A DNA stretch of 64,000 bases from Chaetorhynchus papuensis (GCA_013396525.1 VWYX01000829.1:62001-126000); one strand, 5' to 3'. Shown: positions 50,343-64,000, numbered from the stretch's first letter. A program made the numbers and translations. The notes: generated from the sequence alone by a model not told the origin.

Positions 50343-53300
50343 AGGTACCTAATGACTTCAGTGGGCTCTAGGGCTGCTCTAAATCCTAACTTCATTCCCT
50401 CTAAATGATTAGATGAATTTACTTGGAAATAGATAAATCAGCAAGATCTCCATGCAAAGTACAACATATGAGCCCTTCTGCTTTACCTGTTCTGAGAGTT
50501 ATTGCCTCCCCTCATATTAAGGGATGCTGTTTTTTACCAAAGTTAGTCTGTGATGTAACCCTGTAATACAGTATTCTACTTTGTATAGATGTATAGAGCA
50601 CACAGTAGTTTTTTCTGCCATCTCTAATGTGGTTTCAGATTAGCCCCTTACAAGGCACAAGGGCTCATGTTCTTACAGGCAGGTTCCTTGTGGACCTTCA
50701 GGAGACAGGCTCTCTGCATTGACCTTCCTGTGAACGCTGCAGCTGGCAGACAGGTAGATCTGTGTAAGGTTTAACATGCATAAAGAGAGAAATAAAGTGC
50801 AGAACTGCATGTACACTGCCAGAAGACACCAGTGCCTTCAGCTGGCCAGGAGTGTTTTCTAAGACTCTGGGGGCTTTGAAATGAAGCTGGAATATTGGGA
50901 AACTCACGGAGCAGGGAGTTTTGCCTGTACCAGCTGTGGTCAGTTCAGGCAGGTGCTGCATTTTGACTTTCAGAAAAATTCATGTGCTCAAGCTCTTGCC
51001 AAGTGTGTAGCTCACCTGGGCTCACCATGTTGCTTACAGGCACTTCCTAGACCTGTTTTCAAGGACAGATGACAATATTCAGAGATGTGAATATAGATTT
51101 TCATTTGAAATCGCCATGAGCTTGTAAACTCATGCTTTTTTAAACTTCATAAAAATAACAAAATCACATTTATTTGACACAACAATAAGGATGCACAGAC
51201 TCAGAATCCTGTGTGCTGTATTTATAAAAAGAGACTAGAAAGTAACCTGATTCACTGTAACCATCCCCTTTTCAGAAGAGCTAGAGCATGAGTGAGCTGT
51301 AACTGTATAGCTTTGGCCTTGAAACTGAAAAGATTAGCAAATGTTTTATTCTTTCTCAAAATCTTATCCAGTAGCACAGAATAAAACAGAGAGTCTTATG
51401 GGGAAATGCAGTGCCATTCTCTAGATTTAGTAGTGGGATTTTATTATATATTTATGACAGTTGTAGCTGTAGTCTCTTCAGATCCATGTTGAGACCTCCA
51501 ATATCAAGGCTGTGTGACTAAGGAGTTCAGATCCCTCTTCTTACCAGCAACAAGAGGCAATGAGTTTTGAGCCCAGTTCTGTGTTTCTTCCAGTGTTTAG
51601 TGAAAGTTTGGGCCCTGGTTTTGTCTGATACTCAGATCTCAGTTACTGAAGACCCAGGCTCTGCCACCAGCTGAGCCTGCATTGCTCAGCCCATTATGGA
51701 CAAAGGAGCTGTGTGGGTGTTTGTGCTGATGCCACTGGCCTTGGGCACAGAGTGCCATGCCTGCCACATGCCTCCAGTGCCTGCCTGGCTGCCCGGCTTG
51801 GTCCTTCAGCGTGGGGCATCCCTGTGCCAAAGTGCATGTGACAAACTAATTTCCAATGGTCCTCTCCACTGTCATGCTCCACCACCCCCATGTTTGGGAG
51901 GAAGGTGCTTGGGGGAATACCAGCTGCCTTGGGTAGTGAGAGGATGCCAGTGTGGGGGCAAGAAGACTCCTAAGTGTGCCTTTGGGAGGTATAACAAACC
52001 TCAGCTTGCGTGTAGTCTCACCAACCACAAGTTTGCTTCATCAGAAGAAACACTCTCCTCAGGTCTTTCCTTTATACCCCAAAGAGGGGCTGGTGGTCTG
52101 AAACCACCAGTCCACAGAGCATCCTGAGGGCTCTGTGACTTCCAGGGAGGCCATTGCAGTTTTCTGAGAATCATTTGCCCTTCCTCTCCTGCAAAAAAGA
52201 ATGCCACTTAATGGACTCTGCAAGATATTTTGACATATTTTAATGCAAAACAGTCTACAGAAATAGAACAAGATCTGTTTAAATTTAGCTTAGGCTAAAA
52301 CTGGTTATTTCGGTTTCACTTTGATGATGCAAAATTACAGGACTGAAGGTATGACAGACTAAATCTCCAAAGATCATCCAGTTCAAAAACTTATTTTATA
52401 CTGAACAGTTGTATACTGTACAAAGTATACATCTTGTGAAAGATTTGATTGTAATTGTTTCTGAACCAGTCTCTCCAAGCTGTAGATGTAATCTCACTTT
52501 AAGAGCATAAGGGTAAATAATTCTTTTCACCTACTCTTGCAGTTCAAAAGAGGCTGCTCCTCAGTTGCTGTTTGATCTGATTTTTTTTTCTGCCACAATG
52601 CAGAATTATATTTTTCCTACCTCTTCTGAGGACTCATGAGAGTTTTTTTCAGCTATTGCTTCATTTGAACAAAATAACAACATAACCTTCAGGTCCAGTA
52701 TTCCTTTCTGGAAACTATTCAAAGTCCATTAAGTTATTAAACAAATCAGCACCTAGCAACAGATTGCTTAGGATATGTATGGATGCAATATGATTCAGTA
52801 ACAACTTGGCAATATGCATATTACTAAATGGTTTTTACTGTGCTACAGGACAGCAGGGCCAGCTCAGCATCTGAGCCTTTTGATTGTTTGAGTTACAGGT
52901 GGGCAATGATTTTAATTCTCTATAGTTCACGATGTTTCTGCATGATCTGGAAAGAGGAGGATCCTGCTGAATCGACTTCCAATTGTGTCATAGCATTGGC
53001 AGGTCATAAGAAGAACTTCCTCTTGTGACGGTGCAGCGCCTGTTTGGCACTACCAACTGGCTTGAAGTGGAGGGGTTGATCTGTCTCCTTGTTTGCCATT
53101 GATAATCAAGTGCTTAAGATCTTCAGAAGGTAAAGAGCTAGAAAAGGCCAAAAAGGTGTCGAAGATTTGTCCCTTCCCCTCCAGTTTTAATCTGGCTGAA
53201 GAATTTCACTATGGGCAGCAGCAGTGACCAGTTTGTCCGGGAAGAAGTGATTGCTGGGCTTGGCTCACGAGGTGGATCTGACAGCTGGGAGCGCCATGAG

Positions 53301-56300
53301 CTGAGCTCAGCTGTACCCCAGACTTCCTCTGTGACCCACAAGGCACTCATGTTGTTTCACAGTCTCTCTTCCCCCACAGCAGGAATAAAAATAACCACTG
53401 TCCTTGCAGGAGGGCTGCGAGGCTGCCCTCATTAGTATTGGGAAGGACCCATGAAATACAAGTCAAAATACCATTTGTTGTCTTACATATTAGAATACCT
53501 CACAGCCAGAACTTCCTTCTAAAGAGGACAACAATTTATTTAAAGATGTGGTTCATAGTGATGTTCTTAGCATGGTTTTAAAAGGACTTGTTCCTGTTGC
53601 AATATTTCTAAGAGTGATTTGGTGAACAAGAAAGAGGAAGCTCTGAAAGCGGCTGTCTAAAAATTGCCATCAAAGGCACAAAATAATTTGAAAAACAGGC
53701 TCTGCTACTCTGTTAGCATCTTTACACTAATAAATGTAGTTGCTACAGTTGTGGCAAGTAAAACCATGATACTTATGTGTCTCTAACACAGTATTTCTTT
53801 CCCAAATGGTGTCAGAGAGGAGCTGAAGTGTTTTATTTCTCTGTACTATATGATTCAAATAGCCTTTTTTTTAATAGCAAAGGTGGTAGCTTCCATTCGT
53901 GTGTTTATCTGGGGACTGTTTATTAGGTTTGTTTTATCAAATAATCTAGAAGTAAGAGCCCAAACCCCTGAAGATACAGCACAGTATTCAACACAAAAAT
54001 ACAAGAAGAAAATAAAGTTCCGGTATGTACCTCAGCATGTTTTTTTATACCAGATGAAATATTATTTCCATTTATAAGCATAAGAACTAGTTTTATAAAA
54101 TATGCAACATTATCAGTCCACACCAAGGGGCCATCTACAAACATAAGACTGGGGGAAAGAGAAGGGAAGGGGGATGTTGCAGTGGACTAGCATCCTTTCT
54201 CGTAACACCAGGAGTGCACATCAGCTCAAGTTATTGCTGAGGGTTGGTGCTGCCTCTGATTATCTACTGCCGCTTTACCTTAGTTTAATTCTGTCATGGA
54301 ATAAAACATAAAGTTAAGTTAGTCAAATCTTTAAAGATACAAAATGGAACAGATTTTCTTCCAAGAGAAAAAGCAGATTTGGTGGCCCTATCACATTCTA
54401 TATGAATGAGACATTAGTCAGATTTTTTGGTCTGAAAATCCAAGGTACAATTGATTTTCTAGTCACCTTATTTTGTTTTATTTTGATTAAAATTAAAAGT
54501 TTTAAACAATAATGTATTATTTTGTTGAGAATACTTTGACTTTTTTGTTTTGCTAGGAATTTAGAGAATGCTTGTTTTCACATTGTAACAGAGCCAAATT
54601 CTCTTAGGGGTGGGAGAAAAGAAAAACATCGATCAATTTTTCACTTACCGAGGCCATCAAGTGCTATGGCAGCGATTATTATTATCTTGCTCAAACAGCA
54701 AAAGCTGATACAGGGACAAATTTTAGAGGATTCTGTGACAGGTGAAGTCTCTCAGTGTCTTTCAGCATCAGTGGCCGGAGCTGGATGCTTTGAGAACCAT
54801 CCCTGGGTTTCTGAAGAGCCTTCGCTTGACAGCATTAGGCAGAAACCGTCTAAGAAAATCAAGATGCACCAAGTCCCTGAGATAAGTGTGTCAGCTGCAT
54901 CACTTTGTTTTCAGCTCTTCACATTGTGTCAGTGGTTTCACTTCCTTTTGGTGAACACTTTGCTCAGAAGCTACTGTCTTTGTTATGCAAGTGAATCGAT
55001 TAAACCCAATTTTAAATGAGCATCCAAAACGACACTTCAAAGGTAGAGCTCTGGTCTCCCATCAGTGCTTTAACCACAGGTCTGCAGCTTTTGAGTAGCT
55101 CCTCCCCTTCCTGCAGAAATCAAAGGAGTAAGGTTTCCTTTAGTAAAATGTCATATCAAAATGTTCCCAGTTGCTACAGTCTTGTGTTGTTACCACTGTG
55201 TGTGCAGTGCTGTGAGAGTTCATAAATCGCTTTTGTGGTATTGTATATCTTAGTGAATCCAAACACCCTGCAGTGGAAACGCTGTAATAGCAGAGGGGAA
55301 GGAAAGAGTGTTGCCTTATCTGGTGTGCAACACATGCAGGCAAGCCCTTAGCTGTTTTTCCCTTGTGATTTACCCATCTCATGAGTGCTGAGAGTCACAC
55401 GTTTTCAGTCTTCAATTCTAATTAAGCTGAAGGAAAGAAAGGATGGGATGAACAGCACGGTCAAGTGTCTCAGCAATAGACTGTATGACATAAGGTAATG
55501 TCTTCTTCTTGCTGACAGCCAGAAAAGAAAAGATATCAGGAAAGGTCTGAACAGATCATATTGTCTTCTTAAATAAATTCTCTAAGTTCTGCATTTTAAA
55601 TGATTGAAGCTAAAAAAATTAGTTCACGTGAAGCATTAGTTTTTTCTAAAACTTTTTCAAGCACCTTATATTTGGACTGTTGTCTTTCTGTTTTACAAGA
55701 GCAGAGCTTTCAAATCATCAGTGCTAAGATGTATTTCCTGATATCTTACTGTCTTGTCTTCTGTTTCCTTACAAAACATCTGGAATCCTATCCTGGGGCA
55801 CAGAAACAAGGTCGTTTGATTTAAATTTCATGTTCTTTAACCAGTTAACTTACCCTCTTGCTTTGTGTGCCTTGTGGTGATTGTTCCTAGATTCTTTGTA
55901 TAAACTCTACAACTACGTCAGGAAACAGTAAGAAAAGCCTAACCTGTACCTTGGAGAGGACCACTGTGGGAGACTGACCATGATACGGGGCAGTGTCAAT
56001 TATGGGAATGTTTCTGTATCACTGGAGATAAAGCTATATGACTATACTTTTAAGCCACTTTAATCCAGGGTTATGTGGGTAAAAATACAGCTCTTAAAAC
56101 TGGCTATTTTAAGCTGAAACCATTAAACTTGTGCGTGTGTATAAGCTCCAAGATGTGCACAGAGGATGTTCTGAACCGGCAGATACGTCAGCAGACAACA
56201 TTCAGCTTAAGGACTAAATTCCTCATTCCTTTGCCTCCTATAGGCTGGGTTTTTTTCACATCCATGTGTAGTGAGTGACAGTGTTTCATACTGAATTTAC

Positions 56301-59300
56301 CCAGAACAATACAGTCCAGATTTTCAGAAAGTCAGAGAGTCCTTAGGCTGACTTAGGCAGTCTAGATGTATTACCCTGCTTGTTGTGAAACACTGTTTCT
56401 GTTTTTAGACAAGCATGTATTGCTGTAGACAAACCAGAACCCCTCAAATGATAGGTGCTTTTAAGTACGTTTGTAGCATAGGGGCTGAAATGGGGGAAAG
56501 TACTTTTTTTCAATGCATCCAAATTGAATTGTCATGTCCTGCAGAACTCCCAGATTCTACTGATAAATAGCCAGCACCTTCATCCTCTGCAACAACAAAC
56601 ACAGCCACACTTTTCTGGTTGCCAGATGACATTGCTGTGAATGAAGCTGAAGGAGTAAAGGGTGCTCGCTGTCATCTCCCTAAACTACAACAAGGTGGCA
56701 GCGTGCCTCAGGACATTGCTGATGCAGCTGGATCTAGCCGGCCATTAGCTGTCCGTTCTCTCGGACATCGTGGGGATTTGTATTCTGCATCTGCTGCTGA
56801 AAAAGCACCCGTAGGCACTCAGGACTCATGAGAAGAGATGCTATTGATTATCTGTCTGTGGTAGAATGATGGCCATAGCAGGACACACCACAGGTCTCTT
56901 GTGACAATCAGTATCAGATACTAGAACACAAATTTAAGCATCGGGCTGCACAGGTGTGTATATACAGGTACAGTTATAGATACATATGGAAGGGGCCACT
57001 GCTGCTATAGCCCTCGTCAGTGTTGTTAGGAGAGTGTCCTGAGCCAAGACTTACATCCAAGCTGCCATTCTTACTTGCTACTGAATCTCACAGCCTCCAT
57101 GAGATTTCCACATTTTAGCCCCTTTATACTTTTGTTTTCCAGGCCATCACTGCCAGCAAGTACCACAGCTGAACTGGGCCATGCAACAGGGGTGGCTTTT
57201 AACCACAGGCAGCTGGGGCAGTTGTTACAGGCAATAGAGCACAATGGATGGTGGAGAAAATTTTGTTTAATTGGGTGCTGAAGTTGTTGTTCTGTCTGCA
57301 CTAAATTAGACCAGCAGGAATCCTAATGTTGCATGTTCTCTGGCTGCTGGGAAGAACTGATTTAAATGCCACTGAGGGGGTCCTCACACAGATCTGCAGA
57401 GCATCTCAGTGTCACATCACATTTATTCCTCTCGTCCATTGCTCACTTTTCCCACTTGCTTACCTCTGCTCATAGAGGAGCTTTTCCCATATCATCAGCT
57501 GAAGTCCTGTGTGTGGTTCTGCACATACCAGCAAGGACTCACCGAGCATGGGGACTTCTGCCTCTGTCTGGAAAGATCTCAGGGCAGGAATGAGCATGTT
57601 TATGTGTGTATGCAGACCAGGAGCAGTGCCCAGTACTCCATGGGAAAGGAGAGGAGGAGATCATCATGTTGCTTTCTTAACAGCATGTGTTGTCTCACAT
57701 GCATGTTGCTCTGGCACTCCAGCTGCCTCAAGACACAGCCACCAATGTAGCACAACAGTCCTCAAGAACTGCTTTGGGCAGTGGGCACTGATTACTGGGG
57801 TGAGATATCCCATAGACCTCCAAGAAAAAAGGACTCTGATTACAGCCTCTGAAAGGGCTTCTTTGTGCTTCTTTCACAACTTCCTTGCACCTCTGGGTTG
57901 TTTTCCCTGGCTCCTGAAAACTAATTTCTTTTCAGTGGGGTGCCTGAGGCATCTGCTCCACTCTCCTTCACATGGAGTTGCACTTGGCAATGCTAGCTGC
58001 AAGTGAGAAGCTTAGAGCTGACTCTTTATTACAGTGTCTAGTACATTCTATGACAAATGAGGGTCTAGAAAGCTACATGAGGTTGATACCAAGGTGTGTA
58101 AGCACTAGCGAGGTGAGAAGTACAGAAATATCTACAGCCTTCCCAAAGACATGTCTTCACCTGTGCTTTTCAGAAACTAAAGTAGTCATCTGGTTTTTGT
58201 ACTCAGACTGAATTTGCTTGGCTACATGTAGGCCCAGAGATGTAGCTCTTGAGAAGACTGGGGAAAAATAATAATTTGGAAACAAGATAACAGGGGGAAA
58301 ATAGGCATGATTTTAAGAATTGTAAATTGGAGTACAAATACCCCTTTCATCTTTTAGAGATGATACCATTTTCATATTCACTTGCAATAAATTTTGGTTG
58401 GGGTTTTTTGTTGTTTGTTTGCTGGTATATGAGCTTTTTGCTTTTTATTGCATCTACAGGATCCTGATTTACAGCTGTGTGAGAAAGCAGCAGTGACTCT
58501 TGGTTAAAGCAAATTCCTATCTGAGATGTTTTTGCCTTCAGACTTCTCAGGGTCAAAGCATCTTCCTTCTACTGGAACTACATTCTTGCGTTAGTTTCCA
58601 GCCTACTTCTCTTCTTGGAATGAATTTGGCTATTCTTTTGCAGTCAATACAAAAACTTATTTCTTCTGTGTTTTTGTTGAGATTGCTGAGATTTTTTTTT
58701 CTTTCCCCAGGATAGACACAAACTTCCAAAAGTACCTTTAGAATGAAACAAGCTTAAACCAGTGACTCAGTCACAACAGCTTTTTCTGATATTTTTAGAG
58801 ATCTTTCTCCTTAGGAAGTGGTCCTGTGGCTTCAGAAGTAATCACTGCAGAATTGGATTCAGGCTTGGATTCATTGCAGATTTTTAAAGGTATTATTAAC
58901 AGCTGCTTCCGTCAGTTGTAAATTCTGTCACAGAACTTTGTGATTTGGCCACAAAGGTGAAAATTTCCTTCACAAGAGTTATCTGAGGGAAACAGCCCTG
59001 ACTGGGAAAAAGGTGAGGCTGGAGCAAAAGGCTGGGTTCATGTTTACCTGAATATTTCAGTAGTTTGCTCTAAAGGGATGCAAAGCAGAATTAAAGCTGT
59101 CCCTCACTCCTCTGGGAAGATCAGATGGCAAAAATCTTGCCAAACTGTTCTCATGAGAGGTGTTTGGTTGGTGAGTATTGATTCACTATGGAGTGTTTCT
59201 CTTGAATTTTGATTTGTATCTGGCCCACAGACTAAGAAAAAGAATTGGCTGTGGTAGATGGTAAGAATATGCAATCCTTGGCTGAAACAAGTATCTGTGA

Positions 59301-62300
59301 CCTGTTTGGGAAGATGGAGAAATCCATCACAAGGTGACAAGTCCTGTGTTTGGTAGCCCCCCAGAATGTATTTCACTGCTTGAAACTGCTTGCATATCAG
59401 CAGGGAGTAGAATCCAGCTCTGAGGTTTAAAGTGTTTACTCTGTAAAAATCCTCTGAGTTCAATCTTCTTCAGATATTTATGATCCGGTGAAAATTAAAT
59501 TGTGGCAGAAGGTTTATGAAGCATGAACATATACATAAGAGAATACACACAGTTGGATATTCACATCTGCACATTTTCCATTAAAATCCTGACTGCCTAC
59601 TTGGGGGAAAAAAATAATTGGCTCAGAATTACACAACTGAATTTAGTTACTTGAAGTAATTAGGACAGTGTACGTGGCTTGTGAAGGGGCCACGAGGGTG
59701 ACTTTTTGTACAGAATCATAGCGTCTAACTTATTAAAAGATGAAATGTATAAAGTGCCTCCCTTGTTTTAATGACCTGCTGGGACTAAAGCAACTTGTGG
59801 AACTGGAACTACAATTGCTCTGCAGTATGAGAGTGGTTCACAGAGAACTTCACAAATAATATTTTGAGTCTATCAGCATACCAGCCCTTTGGAGATTGTG
59901 TACAGCTGTGAAAGAGGGGGCACGCTGCTCTGAAGTGGCTTGCATAGAATGGGGCATGAAGGGGCTAAGAACCTATAGTTCTATTTTCAGTAGTGTTAAT
60001 GTACTTTTTTCACAGAGAAAAAATAATTTAATCCTTTGTGGCAGTAGGTCCTTTTGGAAATACATAAGTCTAGCATTAGGTCTACCTTCTGTCCTTTTTC
60101 ACTTGTGGGGTAATGTGTGGTGGTTATCTGTAGTAACATCTGGGGATGTTAGAGTTTTAAAAGATTTACTCTTACCAATTTTTATTAAAAGTTTGGGGTT
60201 TGGTTTGTTTTTTTTTTGTGGAATACTGTGTGAAAGGTGCTGTATGTACAATACATAGAATGGTACCAGAAGATAAACTGGCCCAGATTAAAAAAAACCC
60301 AAAAACCAAAAACAGTCTTGGGAGACATAGAAATGCTGATTTTGGGCTAAATTGCTAGCATATACTTTGTAGTAGACAAAAATTGTGGAGCAGTAATTTC
60401 CTGGCATTCAGACATATATCTGAGAACACCTGTCATTATAATTCCAGTTTTATGTTCCAAGAACTATTGAATAGAATTCAATAAATACTACATTTTGTTC
60501 TCATTTTCTGTAAACAGACTTCAGTTTCAATTTACATAAACCACATGCTGTGGAGTGTTTTGCTGCTTCCTCTGCTTATTGTCCTGTATATTTTCACGTA
60601 CATAGCAACACCTTGAACAGATTTGCTATCTCTCTGAGGCATCCCCTGAATGAGGGGATGTATTCCCCAGATTTATTCTCCCAGTGTCAATTGTTTTAGA
60701 GAGTATGACAGTCGGGTGACTCGGCAAACATACAGAGCCTGTTTGTTCCATGCTTGGTGATACTTGTGTTGCCCTGGTAGTCTCGATTGTGTGTCTTTGG
60801 TCAACAAATCAAAATATCATAAAAGTTTGTTCAGCCCATGCTGTGCTTCCTTGAGCTAGCAAGCTGTGTAGCGCTGTGACAGGCTGGGAGCCTGAAGTTA
60901 GAGCATGTCTTGATTTTCATATGGTATGGATGGATAAAAATATTTGAAAGTTGGTACTGCTGCATTTTCCCCCTTTCCTGCTACTTCTGGTTGTTTGTGG
61001 ATTGTACTTTCCTACTGTTTCAAGTAATCCTTAGTAATGCAAATATTAATAGGTTTAATAGTAACCAGATGAGATATGGTTTAAAAGCTGGATTTTAGTT
61101 TCTACATTCACATCATAATTTTGCAATTGTAACAGGGAGGGGTAAAATACTGATTTGTTAGCGATGGGAAAAAGAGAACTTTTGTTTATATTGTGTTTTA
61201 AAAATGGGCATAATTAAATCATTGCTAACCAAGAAAACAAATTATAAGTGCTTTCACTGAAATACTTAATTTGCAGTGTTTATTTACAAAAACCCAGGGG
61301 ATAATGGGGATTGATCCTGTGATGGGTGCTTAATTTGATGCTTCTGGTGCATGCAGTGCTCTAAACCTAATGACTTTCAAACGATGGAAGAAATGAGTTG
61401 TGTTCATCTGCCATCACCTGAGAATCTCGCTTGCAGGTATCAAATGCTGCAATCAGTTGAGAGGACTGATGGAAACTGACAGCACATAATCTCATTCCAG
61501 TGAATCTGTGTGCTCCCAGCAGGTTATTGCTGGGTTTCTTTCAACACCTGTAGATTTTGCACTTTGATTTTCCTCTTTTGTAGTCTTTCAAACTCTCCTT
61601 CCCAAACCCATATCCCTTATGCAGGCACAGACTGGTCTGTGATTGATTTCTTGCTGTTGGAGAGTTGCAGAATGGCTCTCACAGACAGAGAAAAGATCCA
61701 AAATGGAGGGAGATTCTTTGGTCATGTAGCTCCCATACCATACATGCCATATGACTGGGCTTGATTTGATTAATGGGGAGGAGAACTAGGGAGAAAAGGA
61801 GTGAGAAGCCTTGTGGTCTCCCCCTTTCTTCTGTGCCCTATGGGGCAAATATTCAGCCCGTAGCCATAAAAACTTCATATGGTTGGTTCATAGTATACTG
61901 GCAAAGACAACTGGAAAGAGATTAGTTCTGATTTTTTCTGATTTATGAAGTTTACTGATTTATCTATTTTTATTTCTCGATTCTTGTCTCGTGTGTCTTT
62001 AGAATGATCCTTCAAATAAAAAATCAGAAATAAATTCATTTCATCCAGTTGATCAGAAATTTACTGCTGATAACTACATATTAAATATGCTGGTTTGTGA
62101 TGAAAATTGAAACCCTTTTCTTTGGCCCCCATGGCAAACTGAAGCAGAGATGACTTGTGTTTGTCCTCCAGCCCAGGCCTGTTGACGAGTAAGGAGCTGG
62201 AGATGGGAATGCCTTTGTAAGCACAGTCCATTCTCAAGGCTAAAAGGATTCTGCTTCCCTTATCAGGCAGCAGTATCTGAAGCAAACAAAAAAGGGCTCC

Positions 62301-62656
62301 TGAGCCAGGAGATATCTTGTATGACATGTATTCAGACAGAAATTGCCGTGACCTCTGGGTTACCTTTGCTTATGTAAGGCAGGGGATGGCAGAGCAGGAG
62401 GAGGGAGACTGCTGTCAGCCCCAGGGAGCAGTGTGGGCAGGGCAAGCTCTGCCCACTTCCAGTAAATTGAAAAAACTTTCTGAGACAGTGCAGAGTGGCC
62501 TTAACTTCCTACTGGCATTGACATAACCTCATATCTGGTCATCATAGCATTTTTGCTGTCTGGTCAGAGACAAACTGATCTTCTTCAGACATTTCCATAG
62601 CATTCCCTCAGCCTGAGGAACTGAGATTCCTGAACCAACACTCTAACTCATTTCAA

Positions 62657-63165
62657 TCACAGAATCACCAGGTTGGAAGAGACCTTCAAGACCACCGAGT
62701 CCAACCCATGCCCTAACACCACCTCAACTAAACCATGGCACCGAGTGCCACATCCAGTCTTTTCTTTAGCACATCCAGGGATGGTGACTCCACCACCTCC
62801 CCAGGCAGATGATTCCAGAACTTTATCACTCTTTCAGTAAAAAAACTTTTTCCTGACATCCAACCTAAATTTCCCTTGGCACAGCTTAAAACTGTGACCT
62901 CTTGTTCTGTCAGTTGTTGCCTGGAAAGAGAGACCAACCCCCACCTCACTACAACCACCTTTCAGGGAGTTGTAGAGAGTGATAAGGTCACCTCTGAGTC
63001 TCCTTTTCTCCAGGCTAAACAACCCCAGCTCCCTCAGACGTTCCTCACAGGGCTTGTGTTCCAAGCCCCTCACCAGCCTTGTTGCCCTCCTCTGGACACG
63101 CTCAAGTGTCTCCACGTCCTTCCTGAACTGAGGGGCCCAGAACTGGACACAGCACCTCTGAAGAT
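62657..63165 (-). mobile_element. CR1 LINE fragment, 5'-truncated, antisense
   Basis: About 510 bp of CR1 3' region reading on the minus strand. The 3' terminus keeps one ATTCTGTG unit (complement 62658-62665) followed inward by a CTTCCAACC-type block. Further in are the complements of GAGTCACCATCCCTGG, CTCTACAACTCCC, AGCCTGGAGAAAAGGAG and GTCCAGAGGAGGGCAAC. It is better preserved than the copy at 37262, so probably younger or of a different subfamily. The 5' truncation falls close to the same place in both copies. Confidence 0.96.
62728..63115 (-). pseudogene. CR1 reverse transcriptase C-terminus, frameshifted
   Basis: One frame (63115 to 62834) carries LERVQRRATRLVRG, ELGLFSLEKRRL, DLITLYNSLKGG and FRLDVRK, then ends. 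The continuation, with FFTERVIKFWNHLPGEVVES and LKKRLDVAL, lies in another frame (62958 to 62728). The switch is near a run of A/T at about 62838-62850, so a homopolymer indel broke the frame. Only the C-terminal domain is present, without reverse-transcriptase catalytic motifs. Confidence 0.9.
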
Positions 63166-64000
63166 AGTGTTTCCAAGCACTTAGTGAGCTGAAAGCATGG
63201 ATGTATGGAGCATCACACAGTAGGAAGATGTTATGGGTATTTGATGAATCTTCTAAGTTTTTGACCTGCTACTTGAGTCCAACAAGCATGGGCCCCCATG
63301 AATTTCCATGCTGCTTCAAGTCATCTGTTGCTTTTCATTTGTTTTGGTTTTCTGTATGGTTTATTCATATTAATAGAAAAGGAAAAGACTTGCTTTTATA
63401 TTTCTGCTGGAGGTCTTTTAGGTGCTAGAGTTGCCCATGAGTGCATTTGGTCTCCAGGACTCTCAGATGCAGGAAGTTCTTCAATTAGCAAGGACTCTCT
63501 CTTGCCACTTGCTTTTTTTGCTCTGTCTCTGTAAGCATGGCACTCTTGCCTCTCCTTTTCCCTCTTAACTGATTTTTTTTTTCTCCCTGTCACTTTACAG
63601 TCCCTTCCAGACCAGAAAAGCCCAGAGGAACAGTAAGGTCTAGGACTAGAATTACAGGTGACTCTCTTTTGTGCCAACCCCCTAGGGCTTGCTTCTTACA
63701 AGATTTACCCCCCTTATTTCTTGAGGCTGGGTTCCACTTTGCAGAGATGAGATGGCAGGTAGCTGCCTCCTCCCCTCCCTGCTAAAATCTGGCACTACTG
63801 CAGTTCACACTTGGAGGGATGGAGGCTGCTTTTTTCCTCTTAGAGCCTACTGCAGATATGTCAGTAAACCATGTGCATTGTGTTATGGGAAATACTTAAT
63901 GCAGCAGCTTTCTTAAAAGATTAATTTTTTTCCCTTTGTAAGCATTATATGAACATTAAATAAAATATTCCCTCAACAAGTCGCGTGTACTATGAGCAGC
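63166..64000. other. Intronic sequence to the window end
   Basis: No exon, RNA gene or recognisable repeat. There are short T-runs, for example near 63571-63583. Confidence 0.5.

Larger units (their letters stand above)
37801..62656. other. Long intronic stretch, no exon recognised
   Basis: About 24.9 kb of AT-rich DNA between the two CR1 copies. Listed separately are inverted repeats at 45717 and 50322, a telomere-like patch at 48303 and a CpG-bearing patch at 56619-56831. GC-richer spots (38985-39130, 51650-52130) give overlapping frames on both strands but no domain I recognise. Confidence 0.5.
29433..64000 (+). other. TMCC3: Putative first intron of TMCC3 (continues beyond window)
   Basis: It starts with GTAAGC at 29433. 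I searched for the large TMCC3 exon (SLPLNIRRGG, DVPDG, KQKILK, KQVFEKKNQKSA type motifs) and for the transmembrane exons and found none, so the intron extends past the window end. It contains two CR1 fragments, microsatellites and inverted repeats, which are listed separately. The frames of 60-165 codons scattered through it show no known domain. Confidence 0.5.

Noticed and set aside
51696..52127. 143-codon Cys-rich frame on the plus strand
   Set aside because: It reads at first like a secreted protein, but overlapping frames on the minus strand are similar, there is no splice context or conserved Cys pattern, and it sits in a GC-richer patch.
57509..58006. 165-codon open frame
   Set aside because: No motif, several overlapping frames, and no promoter or splice signals that fit.
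61510..61764. 84-codon frame ending in PYMPYDWA, resembling a small membrane protein
   Set aside because: The hydrophobic start comes from a T-rich tract and I recognise no family. Without conservation data it is best treated as chance.

Overview
This is vertebrate nuclear DNA, almost certainly from a bird. It is AT-rich and gene-poor, with split genes. It carries CR1 LINE 3' ends, two LTR families that I recognise as typical of avian genomes, and one very GC-rich promoter island holding an assembly gap, which is a common failure in bird assemblies. There is no bacterial, phage, CRISPR or plasmid content. Nearly all long reading frames are chance frames in intron or intergenic DNA.

Layout. 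Positions 1-6287 are the last intron of NDUFA12 (+ strand). Its terminal coding exon is 6288-6468, followed by a short 3' UTR with AATAAA at 6540-6545. Positions from about 6561 to 28974 are intergenic. A CpG island (about 28975-30010, with a gap of about 100 N) surrounds an ATG at 29421 that opens a four-codon exon ending at a consensus splice donor. From the neighbour and gene order (NDUFA12 next to TMCC3 in other vertebrates, same strand) and the exon's form, I read this as an alternative first exon of TMCC3, with moderate confidence. From 29433 to 64000 I see no further exon, so this would be the long first intron.

Repeats. Two LTRs of one family (3590-4161 and 21143-21665) and one of another (about 7430-8150) all lie on the minus strand, antisense to the genes. 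Two 5'-truncated CR1 copies lie in the putative TMCC3 intron (37262-37800 plus, 62657-63165 minus), with decayed reverse-transcriptase C-termini. There are microsatellites, a T-tract/(TA)n tandem duplication, and several striking perfect inverted repeats (22156-22196, 45717-45748, 50322-50342).

The two genes are not functionally coupled as far as the sequence shows. NDUFA12 is a complex I subunit; TMCC3 is an ER membrane coiled-coil protein. I found no convincing new biological system. The best leads are the long palindrome, a possible unannotated exon just before an LTR at 20987-21094, and the duplicated LTR terminus at 4238-4271.
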